Shown here one piece after another: positions 38,592 through 46,855 of a stretch of DNA of 64,000 nucleotides. The DNA is from Ancylomarina sp. 16SWW S1-10-2 (lineage in GTDB: Bacteria; Bacteroidota; Bacteroidia; Bacteroidales; Marinifilaceae), in the NCBI RefSeq assembly GCF_009669305.1, contig NZ_SADB01000006.1, positions 62,264 through 126,263 of the forward strand. Reading direction: 5' to 3'. The notes under the pieces were generated by a model. It did no database searches and was not told the DNA's origin. It worked only from the letters and a program-made list of their open reading frames with translations. The first letter of the stretch is position 1. Each line of letters begins with the position of its first letter. The position numbers were made by a program, and so were the translations under genes.

Positions 38592-40055
38592 CTATACTTT
38601 CTCAACCTTCTTAATACCTCGACGGTTAAAAATAATACGATAACGACGATAACTCGTTTCATCGTCAAGCTTAAAACGAAGAACCATATTCACAAAATAG
38701 ACCTTCTCCCCAGATAGTTTTTCAAATTCATCACCATCCAAATAGTAAAGTGGTTTTTCAGGATTATCCATTTTCTGAATAAAGCGCGACACATTAAATC
38801 GAATAATATCGGCTACGCCTGTAATATTGTAATTTCCATATGAATTATGCAGAGCTTTCTGATCCAATCGAAGCAGCTTACGATAGAAGATAATCTTCTC
38901 GCCTACGCCACGACTCTCAATATCGATAATACGAGAGCGATCACGATGCTTTCTTACTCGCAGAGGCACAGAGTCTTCCGACACAAAATCGAAACTCTCC
39001 TTACACCAACCTATCTTCTCATTACCCTTTACACGAATAACGGTTTTATGATCGAAAAATCGTTTGTTAATTTTTCCAACCAGATAATGACGACTTAAAT
39101 CCTTTATTCTATCCTTAAGCATATAGATAATAACCAAGGCGACATACAACGGAATAGTAAAAGTCCCAAGGCTCTTTTGGAAAATAAACGTTAGTGTAGC
39201 ACCAATTATCATTGCCAAACCAGCAGCTACACTATAAAGCACTTGTAACATGAAAGTACCCTCTTTCTTTGTTCGAGAGCTGAGCAGAAGTTGTCCTTCA
39301 AAATATTTATTAAACACGCCTCTACGGTGAACCAACCAACGGTTTTTATCGGTCGAATCCTTATCCACTATCAAATAACCTTGACTACGTTTATAGGCAA
39401 CCTCATCTCTTATCAAATTAAGAATATCTTCCTTAGAATTTTCGAAATCGGAAGGATACATTTTTTTTAAACCTCGGTGCAAATAATAACTATGTTGCTC
39501 AAACTGATTACTCATAAACTCGTCGCCGAACAAGTAGTAATCGTACATTTCCTTTCGCATGGTAGGCACATTCACTATACAGCGAAGATCGCGATAATGA
39601 CTAGCAATAGCTTTTACATTATCGATATACTCACCAATCAGGAATCGTCTATCGTCAGCCATTTCATTTCTTAGAATATACTGAATCTCACGTCGAAGTG
39701 CCGATTTCAATATGGAATGGAACATACGAATATGATACTCGTAATTAGCCTCATTCTTTGGCGAAGCATAATTAGCTACTTTATTAAAAGCATCTTCCAA
39801 AAAAGAAAAGACAGAATGCTCACCCTGAGCAATTTCTCTTAAAGCATATGGCGGTGTAATTAAACGAATATTAGAGTTAAAATCATTGTAAAAGTCCTCT
39901 TTCTTATAGGTCGTCGAGTTAATGTCCAGTTTACTTGGAATAAACAACCAAGTTTTTACCGAAAACTCATTCACCTTACGATCTTGACGAGCCTCATAGC
40001 CCATTTTGATCTCAACTGAAAATTTATCGTGAACTGTTACAATTTCTTTTATCAT
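38592..40055 (-). CDS. hypothetical membrane protein, 487 aa
   Basis: I do not recognise a named domain. The first ~265 residues are soluble and helical, rich in charged residues. Two adjacent hydrophobic helices lie at about 270-310 (LYSVAAGLAMIIGATLTFIF and TIPLYVALVIIYML), and the C-terminal ~170 residues are beta-rich and basic, with RHRDRSRIIDIESRG-like sequence. The layout suggests a protein anchored by a helical hairpin with both large domains in the cytoplasm. Monocistronic. Coding is not in doubt; the function is. Confidence 0.75.
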   Translation of the reverse strand: MIKEIVTVHDKFSVEIKMGYEARQDRKVNEFSVKTWLFIPSKLDINSTTYKKEDFYNDFNSNIRLITPPYALREIAQGEHSVFSFLEDAFNKVANYASPKNEANYEYHIRMFHSILKSALRREIQYILRNEMADDRRFLIGEYIDNVKAIASHYRDLRCIVNVPTMRKEMYDYYLFGDEFMSNQFEQHSYYLHRGLKKMYPSDFENSKEDILNLIRDEVAYKRSQGYLIVDKDSTDKNRWLVHRRGVFNKYFEGQLLLSSRTKKEGTFMLQVLYSVAAGLAMIIGATLTFIFQKSLGTFTIPLYVALVIIYMLKDRIKDLSRHYLVGKINKRFFDHKTVIRVKGNEKIGWCKESFDFVSEDSVPLRVRKHRDRSRIIDIESRGVGEKIIFYRKLLRLDQKALHNSYGNYNITGVADIIRFNVSRFIQKMDNPEKPLYYLDGDEFEKLSGEKVYFVNMVLRFKLDDETSYRRYRIIFNRRGIKKVEKV

Positions 40056-40424
40056 TCGCTAAATATTTAATGTATCTAAAATGTGAATTACCAATTAAGT
40101 TTAAAGATACTCAAATCCTCTTAATCGACATCATTGTAGACACACTGATTTTAAAGGGCTATAAGCGAAAACCTTTGCATTTTTATTTTTTCAGAAAATA
40201 CCTAAAATCAAATCAGTTAATCTGTTTAATCTCTCATAATTCGTAAAATAATATATCCTTACAAAACTGAAAACTAAAATGATATGCCATTTTTACTGTT
40301 AAACATGACTTTATGACTCAGAACATCTAAAAAGCTCAAATTTAGATGACAATTTTACACATAACACTTTATCATGCAAACCCAACAAAAATAAACTAAA
40401 CAACTATATAATAACGACTTAATG

Positions 40425-40442
40425 GATATTCATATGAATATC
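40425..40442. promoter_or_regulatory. perfect 18-bp palindrome upstream of Hsp20
   Basis: GATATTCATATGAATATC reads identically on both strands and lies about 105 bp before the Hsp20 start codon. The size and symmetry fit an operator for a dimeric regulator, but AT-rich DNA makes a chance palindrome possible. Confidence 0.4.
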
Positions 40443-40534
40443 TCGTTTACTGGCATTCAATTTGATCGAAGAGAAAACGGATCGCGATTCCAATATTTTT
40501 AATTAAAATTATTTAATAAACACAAAATTTAATT

Positions 40535-40542
40535 AAGGAGGA
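40535..40542 (+). promoter_or_regulatory. strong Shine-Dalgarno sequence of hsp20
   Basis: AAGGAGGA with 6 nt before the ATG at 40549. It is the one clear Shine-Dalgarno I noticed in this window, where starts are otherwise preceded by A-rich leaders. Confidence 0.8.
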
Positions 40543-40548
40543 TTTATC

Positions 40549-40992
40549 ATGACATTAGTAAAAAGAAATTCAGAAAATTTATTTCCATCCTTATTTGACA
40601 ATTTCACTTCTAGAGATTGGATGGATTGGAATAGTTCAAACTTTTCGGATACAAACACAACATTACCTGCTGTAAATGTACACGAAAACGATCAGGAATT
40701 TACCATTGAAGTAGCGGCTCCTGGTATGAAAAAGGATGATTTCAAAATTAATTTGGACAATAACCAATTAAGTGTTTCATCTGAAACAAAAAGTGAAACC
40801 CAAAGTAAAGACGAGAATTATTCCCGCAAGGAATTTTCATATCAATCGTTCCACAGATCTTTTAGACTGCCAATAGATGTAATTGATGGCGATAAAATTT
40901 CAGCCAAATACAATGAAGGTATTCTTTATGTTCACTTACCAAAAAAAGAGGAAGCAAAACCTAAACCATCAAGAGTAATTTCTATCAAATAG
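40549..40992 (+). CDS. Hsp20/alpha-crystallin small heat-shock protein
   Basis: A 147-aa chaperone. The alpha-crystallin domain spans about 43-135: PAVNVHENDQEFTIEVAAPG at its start, DDFKINLDNNQLSVSSE in the middle, and the closing KYNEGILYVHLPKKEEA (the GxLxxxLPK motif). The C-terminal SRVISIK carries the I-x-I motif (ISI) for oligomer contacts. It holds unfolded proteins under stress. The strong Shine-Dalgarno implies unusually efficient translation. Confidence 0.93.
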   Translation: MTLVKRNSENLFPSLFDNFTSRDWMDWNSSNFSDTNTTLPAVNVHENDQEFTIEVAAPGMKKDDFKINLDNNQLSVSSETKSETQSKDENYSRKEFSYQSFHRSFRLPIDVIDGDKISAKYNEGILYVHLPKKEEAKPKPSRVISIK

Positions 40993-41103
40993 AAATTCAG
41001 GGCAAACTAAAAATCTGCCCTACTTATATATATATCAATACACCTAGGCATTAACTTAAACTTAAAACACAAGTTTTATTTAATGTTAAGGTGTATATAC
41101 AAC

Positions 41104-41133
41104 AAAAGGTACAACGGAGATGTTGTACCTTTT
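41104..41133 (+). terminator. terminator-like hairpin downstream of hsp20
   Basis: A perfect 12-bp stem (41104-41115 with 41122-41133) and 6-nt loop, followed by ATCTTTT. It lies 112 bp after the Hsp20 stop. Confidence 0.75.
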
Positions 41134-41380
41134 ATCTTTTAATCATTGGCAAACCTATTATATAAATCGGTAAATCTTTAATGCTTGCTCTGTATCATAT
41201 TCTCCAATTAGAATCGTAACGAGGTCATAAATACCATTAGTTATAAGGTTCTACTACCAATTTAGTGGATGATAATATTATAGTGAATATTAGTTCGAGA
41301 TTTAAGTAAATTATTTAAAGTCTGCAATACTTAGCGAATTTCACTCTTCTATAATATCTCGTAAAACTAATTTATATCTT

Positions 41381-41514
41381 ATTTTATTTTTCTTTTGGCT
41401 TAATCCAAAAGAAACAAAAGATCAAGTCTCCATAAGACTCAGGGTAAATACTTCAGATATCATAAGTGCAACTGGGTGATCTCCTCGTTCCTCCGAGCTT
41501 CCCTGTTTTACTAA
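41381..41514. repeat. degenerate dispersed repeat, copy 2
   Basis: Shares with 20457-20637 an ordered set of blocks: CTTTTGGCTTAATCCAAAAG (itself a near palindrome), TCAAGTCTCC, and GGGTGATCTC...GAGCTTCC followed by a short spacer and ACTAA. Neither copy encodes a protein. Confidence 0.6.
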
Positions 41515-41832
41515 TGATTCCTTTGTATTCTTACCCATCGCCTTCTGAGGCCATTTACTGGTTTCTGCCTAACAAAACACGCTCAAAATGTTTCGATAAG
41601 ATATGATTAAGATTGTGGTATTTTTCTTTGGTTATCGGAATCAGGATGACGGGTATGAGCTATTTCATCAAATTCATACCGTAATTGACGTATTTCCACT
41701 AAAAAAGTAGTAGAACCATTATTTTAATCATCCTCACACCTATACTATCCATGGTAAATATTTAATGCTTACTCAACATCAAATTCCACAATTTTAATTG
41801 AAATATTCAAAGTTCACATCTGTTTTTAATCA

Positions 41833-42612
41833 TCATAAAACATCAATAATCATTATTACAGAAGCAACAAGTTGTGTTCCCGAAAACAGATACTTCAGGT
41901 TTTTAGGTTTCGATTTTAATGCCATTTTTGCACCAGCAAAACCTCCTATTATACCTCCCAAAGCTAAAGGTAATGCTAAACTTATATCAAAAATACCTGC
42001 ACTAAGATGTCCAAAAAAGCCTGCTGCTGCCGAAATGGTTACTAAGGAAGTTGATGTACCAACAGCTATATGCATTGGAATACCCATGGTTAAAAGCATT
42101 AAAGGCACCAAAAAGGAACCACCCGAAACGCCAACCATACCCGAAATAAATCCGGTAAACAATACAATAGGAATAGTCACCAAAAGGTTAACATGGTATT
42201 CTTCACCATTCGATTTCAATAAAATAACCCATTTACGATCACTTTTAAGTTGCTGTTTTGGCTTTCGTAACATAAGTAAAGCTGCAAAAAACATAACGAC
42301 AGCAAAAATGCCTTTAAGCAATCTTTCGTTAAAATACTGTCCTAAAAAACCACCACTTAATGCCGATACAAAAATCAATATTCCCAGCAGAATAATCAAT
42401 TTCCAATTATTCATTTTTTGCTTACTAAAAAGAATTGTAGCAGTAAGGGATGAACACATTAAAATAAATTGTCCTGTTGAAGCCGAAATATTCATACTAA
42501 TACCGGCTAATACAAGCGTAAGAACATAAAAATTTCCGCCTCCTCGACCTGTCATAGTCATTAGAAAAGCAATAAGCATTATGATAACTGCTAATATCCA
42601 AACGTTCATCAC
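41833..42612 (-). CDS. TauE/SafE-family sulfite/sulfur-anion exporter
   Basis: A 259-aa protein of about eight helices with the duplicated TauE/SafE pattern: MTGRGGGNFYVLTLVLAG in the first half and GMVGVSGGSFLVPLMLLTMG followed by AVGTSTSLVTISAAAGFFGH in the second. This family exports or imports sulfite, thiosulfate or sulfonates. Its start abuts the rhodanese stop, and an ArsR regulator precedes both, forming a three-gene sulfur unit. The plus-strand 243-codon frame covering it is a shadow. Confidence 0.88.
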   Translation of the reverse strand: MMNVWILAVIIMLIAFLMTMTGRGGGNFYVLTLVLAGISMNISASTGQFILMCSSLTATILFSKQKMNNWKLIILLGILIFVSALSGGFLGQYFNERLLKGIFAVVMFFAALLMLRKPKQQLKSDRKWVILLKSNGEEYHVNLLVTIPIVLFTGFISGMVGVSGGSFLVPLMLLTMGIPMHIAVGTSTSLVTISAAAGFFGHLSAGIFDISLALPLALGGIIGGFAGAKMALKSKPKNLKYLFSGTQLVASVIMIIDVL

Positions 42613-43002
42613 TTATTTATTGAGTTTTTTATACAATTTACCCGGCATTACAGCTGCCATTAATGGAGGATAACCACCAAGAATTATTTTCACATCCTTG
42701 TAACCTTTACTTTTTAGATACACAAAAATGATGGTTGCTCGCACACCTGCGGAACAAAATACACCGATCGTTTTGTCTTTGGGAATTTCATTTATTCTCT
42801 TTGGAATTTCATTGGTTGGTATCTCTATAACTGGGCAATGATGAGACAAACTAAGTTTTACGGTCTCCTGCTCTTCTTTCGCTCTAACATCTAAAAAAAC
42901 AATGTTTTCTGCTGCAAAAAATTGTTCTATTTCTACCTTATGTTCTCCATTTCCAAAATATCGGAAATCCATGTCACTAATGACTTGCTCTAACTCATTC
43001 AT
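42613..43002 (-). CDS. rhodanese-domain protein
   Basis: From the ATG at 43002 (129 aa; an in-frame start at 43035 adds 11 residues). The rhodanese fold is visible in IVFLDVRAKEE, the active loop CSAGVRA with the catalytic cysteine in GVFCSAGVR, and SKGYKDVKIILGGYP. It would carry a persulfide or transfer sulfane sulfur. It is the middle gene of the ArsR-rhodanese-TauE operon, immediately before the exporter. Confidence 0.85.
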   Translation of the reverse strand: MNELEQVISDMDFRYFGNGEHKVEIEQFFAAENIVFLDVRAKEEQETVKLSLSHHCPVIEIPTNEIPKRINEIPKDKTIGVFCSAGVRATIIFVYLKSKGYKDVKIILGGYPPLMAAVMPGKLYKKLNK

Positions 43003-43053
43003 GTATCTAAATTTTGCTTTTGGCAAAAACGCCAAATATCTTTTTAAAAATTC

Positions 43054-43347
43054 TCACTTCTTATTGATAACTTTCATTGCACAACTCATAAAATCGAGCA
43101 CACAAGGAATAGCCAAACGATAATAAATAAAGTTTTTATGCTTTTCTCCTTTAATAATTTTATGCTTTTTAAGAATATCAAGATGCTTAGACATGGTAGA
43201 TATATCAATTCCAACCAACTGAGTAAGTTCCTTTACCGATAGTTTTTTATCTTTTACAGTATGAATAATAAATAAGCGTGTTGGATGTGCAAGGGCTTTA
43301 AATATCTCAGCCGATTCCAAATACTCCTTTTCAATGGCCTTGTTCAT
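43054..43347 (-). CDS. ArsR-family transcriptional regulator
   Basis: A 97-aa winged-helix repressor: FKALAHPTRLFIIHTV, the recognition-helix region LVGIDISTMSKHLDILKKHKII, and the wing GEKHKNFIYYRL. Two cysteines near the C-terminus (C82 in AIPCVLDF and C88 in MSCA) could sense thiols, sulfane sulfur or metal, as in sulfide-responsive BigR/SqrR relatives; this is inference. It heads the operon with rhodanese and TauE/SafE genes and probably controls its own promoter in the 610-bp gap upstream. Confidence 0.85.
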   Translation of the reverse strand: MNKAIEKEYLESAEIFKALAHPTRLFIIHTVKDKKLSVKELTQLVGIDISTMSKHLDILKKHKIIKGEKHKNFIYYRLAIPCVLDFMSCAMKVINKK

Positions 43348-43958
43348 AGTAATTATTTTTAATTGCTGACGATTTTATATTCTGACGGAACCATTTTTTT
43401 TGCATATCAGGAAACAACAAATTACCAAAACACACAATTTAACATTACATCTATTTTTCTATTTGGCTAAATTACAAAATAGAATTCAACTTTCAATTTA
43501 TATTCAATAACTTTATATACATAACTTTTTGACATACTGCAAACGAATGTCTCTAAATTTGGATGGATATGACGGACTACTTTGCTATTCTTTTCCACTG
43601 TGATTAATGCAAAAAAAACACACAAACCTTTTAAATCCCAATTGGAGTCGGCCTATATCGAAATAAATCCCTTCGAAATAACTTTTAGATATAACAATCA
43701 AAGAATCGACTTAACCAGTTCCGTATCTTTATTTATTTACCTAATTAAAAACACAAACTGTAGATATTTTCCTCAACTTTATGGGTAATCCACAGACTGT
43801 TTTCACAAAAAAAAAGAACTACATAATAAAACAACAAGCGCAATCAACTAGTAATATGAAACTTAGATACAGACAGAAAATATTCCTATTTTCTTGGCAT
43901 AATTATCTCATATAAGTAGACAATATCAATTATTAAAAACATATTTAATTATTAAGTT
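43348..43958. other. 611-bp gene-free interval
   Basis: Divergent region between the ArsR operon and the PepSY-like gene. The only longer frame (43582-43788, plus) begins with TTG and has no recognisable features, so I do not call it. The ArsR operator should lie near 43350-43500. Confidence 0.5.
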
Positions 43959-44255
43959 ATGAGAAAATCATTATTAGTATCAGCAGTAATTGTTTTAGTA
44001 GGAATGTCAATGCCAAATGCAACTTTTGCAAAAGATGCAGTTAACAAAACAATTGTAATGCAAGATGAAGTTACTTACAAAGAAATCAAAGTTGAAGAAT
44101 TACCTACCGAAGTCGTTGCATCACTTCAAAAGGCTTTTAAAGATGCTACAATTGCAAATGCTTTTGTAGGCGACGATGGCTCGTACAAAGTTATTGTAAA
44201 AATAGGTGAAGAGACCAAAACTGTCTTTGTAAAAGCCGATGGTGAAATTATGTAG
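43959..44255 (+). CDS. small secreted PepSY-like protein
   Basis: A 98-aa protein with a signal peptide ending near TFAK (residue 25). The body has EIKVEELPTEVVASLQKAFKDATI, then GDDGSYKVIVKIGEETKTVFVKADGEI, the pattern of PepSY-like (beta-lactamase-inhibitor-like) small periplasmic domains. These are often paired with sensor systems. The orphan response regulator 195 bp downstream on the same strand makes a link possible but unproven. A strong hairpin separates the two genes. Confidence 0.7.
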   Translation: MRKSLLVSAVIVLVGMSMPNATFAKDAVNKTIVMQDEVTYKEIKVEELPTEVVASLQKAFKDATIANAFVGDDGSYKVIVKIGEETKTVFVKADGEIM

Positions 44256-44301
44256 TAAAGTAACTAAGCCTTAACAAAAAACTAGTTAATCTTTAATTTA
44301 A

Positions 44302-44342
44302 AACCTTTATCATAACAAATAAAACTTGTTATGATAAAGGTT
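44302..44342 (+). terminator. 17-bp perfect hairpin after the PepSY-like gene
   Basis: Arms 44302-44318 and 44326-44342 pair perfectly with a 7-nt loop and are flanked by ACTAGT on both sides. There is no long T run, so it may be a terminator or an mRNA-stabilising hairpin. Confidence 0.6.
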
Positions 44343-44449
44343 GTACTAGTATTATCTTAAGTCTACTTGTACAAAATCAGCTCAAAACAAATAGATACAA
44401 TTAAATATTTTTTTGATATCCATAGATTAAAAAATCAAGATTCCTTACA

Positions 44450-45787
44450 ATGATAAAGATACTCATTATTGATGATGACATCACTTTTTGCATCATGTTA
44501 CAAGCTTTCTTAGAGAAAAATAACTACGTTGTATCCAGTATATCTTCTTCAGTAAAAGCCAAACATATTATTGAAAACAATTATTTCGATATCATATTAA
44601 CTGACCTTCGTATGCCAGTTATTAATGGCATGGACTTAATACCTTTAGCAAAAAAGAGAAATTCTAAAACTCAAATTATAGTACTCACTAGTTATGCAAA
44701 TATAACGAGCGCCATTAAGTCCATAAAACGAGGTGCTTTTAACTATATACCTAAACCAGTTACGCCTGACGAAATTCTCAATGTAATTAAAGAAGCCTTA
44801 GCTTCCGTTTCTATAAATTCCCCACAAAAAGAACATCCCAATGTAGAATTACCAAACCATTTAGAAGGAAAATGCATTCTCGCCAATCAATTAAAAAATC
44901 ATATTGAATTAGTTGCTCCCACAACTATTTCAGTTTTACTTGTTGGTGAAAGTGGAACAGGAAAAGAAAATATAGCTCGATTAATTCATCAAAAAAGCAA
45001 GCGAGCCAATTATCCTTTTATTGCCATTGATTGCGGCGCAATACCAGATAAACTAGCAGCAAGTAGTTTATTTGGACACATTAAGGGCGCTTTTACTGGA
45101 GCAACTGTAGATAGAATTGGTTGTTTTGAAGCAGCAAACAAGGGGACACTTTTTTTAGATGAAGTGGGCAACTTATCTTACAACACTCAAATCCAACTAT
45201 TACGGGCTATACAAGAACGATCGATAAAACCTGTAGGTAGTAATAAAGAGGTTTCAGTTGATATACGAATTATTGCAGCTACAAATGAAAATTTAAATCA
45301 AGCACAAGAAAATAAACTTTTCAGAGAAGATTTATTTCATCGGTTAAATGAGTTCCAAATAAATGTGCCTCCACTTAGAAAACGACAAACAGATATCATG
45401 TTGTTTGCGCACTTTTTTCTCGATCAGGCTAATGCCAATTTAAAAACATCCGTTGAGAGTTTTGAAAAAAGTGTTGAGATAATTTTCAATAATTACAAGT
45501 GGCCTGGAAATTTACGCGAAATGAAAAACATTATTAAACGTGCCACATTACTTGCTCGAGGCAAACAAATTACATTAAAGGAAATTCCTTCCGAATTGAA
45601 TTTTGAAGCAAGTTTGAACAACACATTTACCTTATCGAATACAGAAGATGAATCTAAAGCTATAATTGAAACCTTAGAAGCTACTAATTATAATAAAAGC
45701 AAAGCTGCTCGTATACTAAACATCGATCGTAAAACGCTATACAACAAACTAAAGCGATACGAAATAGAAATTCCTGAAAAAGTATGA
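44450..45787 (+). CDS. sigma-54-dependent response regulator (NtrC/AtoC type)
   Basis: A 445-aa regulator with three domains. The receiver (1-120) has acidic DDD at 8-10 and phosphoacceptor D52. The AAA+ domain has the Walker A GESGTGKE, the sigma-54 contact loop GAFTGA and the Walker B GTLFLDEVG. The Fis-type HTH at the C-terminus contains NKSKAARILNIDRKTLYNKL. It would activate sigma-54 promoters after phosphorylation. No histidine kinase lies in the window, so it is an orphan here. No good -24/-12 element was found upstream of the neighbouring genes. Confidence 0.93.
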   Translation: MIKILIIDDDITFCIMLQAFLEKNNYVVSSISSSVKAKHIIENNYFDIILTDLRMPVINGMDLIPLAKKRNSKTQIIVLTSYANITSAIKSIKRGAFNYIPKPVTPDEILNVIKEALASVSINSPQKEHPNVELPNHLEGKCILANQLKNHIELVAPTTISVLLVGESGTGKENIARLIHQKSKRANYPFIAIDCGAIPDKLAASSLFGHIKGAFTGATVDRIGCFEAANKGTLFLDEVGNLSYNTQIQLLRAIQERSIKPVGSNKEVSVDIRIIAATNENLNQAQENKLFREDLFHRLNEFQINVPPLRKRQTDIMLFAHFFLDQANANLKTSVESFEKSVEIIFNNYKWPGNLREMKNIIKRATLLARGKQITLKEIPSELNFEASLNNTFTLSNTEDESKAIIETLEATNYNKSKAARILNIDRKTLYNKLKRYEIEIPEKV

Positions 45788-46070
45788 AATTTTAATCATT
45801 CTAACTCATTATGCAACCTATAAAACCATAGACTCAACGACCAAATAGTTAGCTTAAGCCGTAGAGTTATTGTCGTTGCACAGAAGCCTATTTGACATAT
45901 GCCTGACATTTAAAATCGTCGATAAGTGCAGCATGCAACAAATTCAGAAAGAAATAAATGCAAGAGTAAAATGGCATCTAATTAAACACCAGTGCTGAAT
46001 TTGCAAAATATCACCTCATCGATAGGTCTAGCAAACCGCAATGAGGTCAATTTATAAGCAAAAGTAGATT

Positions 46071-46370
46071 CTATAAATGGATTGAGAGATCAAGTTGCCC
46101 TCCCAAACCGATTTTAACGATTTTCTGTAATGTTGAAAGACGAACTTCTTTAATATTGTTTTCAATTTTAGAAATATAGGATTTCGTTGTTCCTACTTTC
46201 TCTGCTAATTCAGCTTGAGTCATTCCTTTCTTAAGTCTTGCCTCATGAAGCAAAGATCCTAGTTTAAAGTTCTCATATCCATTATCAAGATCATCTCTTT
46301 CCTTTGTTCCTTCAACTCCGTAATGCTTATCTTTAAATTCATCAAGAGTCATTTTGTTATTTGCTTTCAT
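46071..46370 (-). CDS. higA: HigA-like XRE antitoxin
   Basis: From the ATG at 46370 (99 aa). The XRE helix-turn-helix is clear: ARLKKGMTQAELAEKVGTTKSYISKIENN. The N-terminal 40 residues would bind the toxin. It begins inside the toxin gene (14-bp overlap), the order toxin then antitoxin being typical of higBA. It represses its own operon and neutralises HigB. It is the last gene of the cassette-like region. Confidence 0.85.
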   Translation of the reverse strand: MKANNKMTLDEFKDKHYGVEGTKERDDLDNGYENFKLGSLLHEARLKKGMTQAELAEKVGTTKSYISKIENNIKEVRLSTLQKIVKIGLGGQLDLSIHL

Positions 46371-46707
46371 TTTTATACTCCTCCATAATTTTAAGTGCTC
46401 TATTAATTTCCTTTTTAGGTGTCTTTTGGGTTTTCTTTTGAAATCCATTAGTCAATATGATCAACTTTCCTTGTTCAAAAAAACAAAAGATTCTAAAAAT
46501 ATCTCTACCCAATTTGATCCTAATCTCATATAGCCCCTTAACAGACTCAATATGCTTTAAATATGTTTCTGGCACTTTCTCAAATTCCTCAATAAGCTCA
46601 ATAGTCCAAATAATTTTCGCTTTAACCTTTGTAGATTGTTTAATGAAAAATTTTTCAAAATAATCTTTAAAGAAAATTACAGTTCTATGCTTCTCTTTCG
46701 GATTCAT
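46357..46707 (-). CDS. higB: HigB-like RelE/ParE-superfamily toxin
   Basis: A 116-aa basic protein with the Gp49/HigB-like pattern: KAKIIWTIELIEEF, HIESVKGLYEIRIKLGRDIFRIFCFFEQGKLIILTNGFQKKTQKTPKKEI. The IR-x-F-x-F core and the TNGFQKKTQKTP C-terminus are hallmarks. It would cut mRNA on the ribosome. A short structured site (46791-46841) of the cassette type lies upstream. Type II toxin-antitoxin pairs are common cargo of integron cassettes. Confidence 0.88.
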   Translation of the reverse strand: MNPKEKHRTVIFFKDYFEKFFIKQSTKVKAKIIWTIELIEEFEKVPETYLKHIESVKGLYEIRIKLGRDIFRIFCFFEQGKLIILTNGFQKKTQKTPKKEINRALKIMEEYKNESK

Positions 46708-46790
46708 ATTACAAAGATAAGTTAAGTTTCACTAAAGTGCAACATCGAGTAAGTATTCTCGATAAAGTAGTAATTCTGTCATCGGTTACG

Positions 46791-46841
46791 TCAACCTACC
46801 GTTCATATTGGGTAGTTCCTGCCACACGAACGCTTAGTTGT
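46791..46841 (-). repeat. attC-like site E (short)
   Basis: On plus, TCAAC (46791-46795) and GTTGT (46837-46841) bracket a 5-bp CGTTC/GAACG stem with a few inner pairs. Coding-strand inverse core TAACAAC, core GTTGACG. Located between the 227-aa gene and higB. Confidence 0.45.
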
Positions 46842-46855
46842 TAGCACAAATACTT

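Larger units (their letters stand above)
40056..40548. other. 493-bp divergent intergenic region
   Basis: Divergent upstream region of the 487-aa gene and of Hsp20. It contains a perfect 18-bp palindrome at 40425-40442 and, next to the Hsp20 start, a strong Shine-Dalgarno sequence. A weak -7-like TATTTTTA at 40494-40501 lacks a properly spaced TTTG. No small gene seen. Confidence 0.5.
40993..41832. other. 840-bp gene-free interval with repeats
   Basis: Beyond the Hsp20 terminator this gap holds a pair of similar ~43-bp sequences (41167-41209 and 41751-41793) and a degenerate dispersed repeat (41381-41514). The first 43-bp copy is part of a 27-codon minus-strand frame ending EQALKIYRFI, possibly a gene remnant. 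No complete gene. Confidence 0.55.

Noticed and set aside
41798-42529. Long plus-strand frame of 243 codons
   Set aside because: It is the antisense shadow of the TauE/SafE exporter, which has clear family motifs; the plus frame has none.
43582-43788. Plus-strand frame of 68 codons
   Set aside because: Begins with TTG, no features, in an AT-rich divergent region.
43890-43915. Possible sigma-54 promoter (TTGGCA) upstream of the PepSY-like gene
   Set aside because: The -12 element lacks the required GC dinucleotide at the proper spacing.
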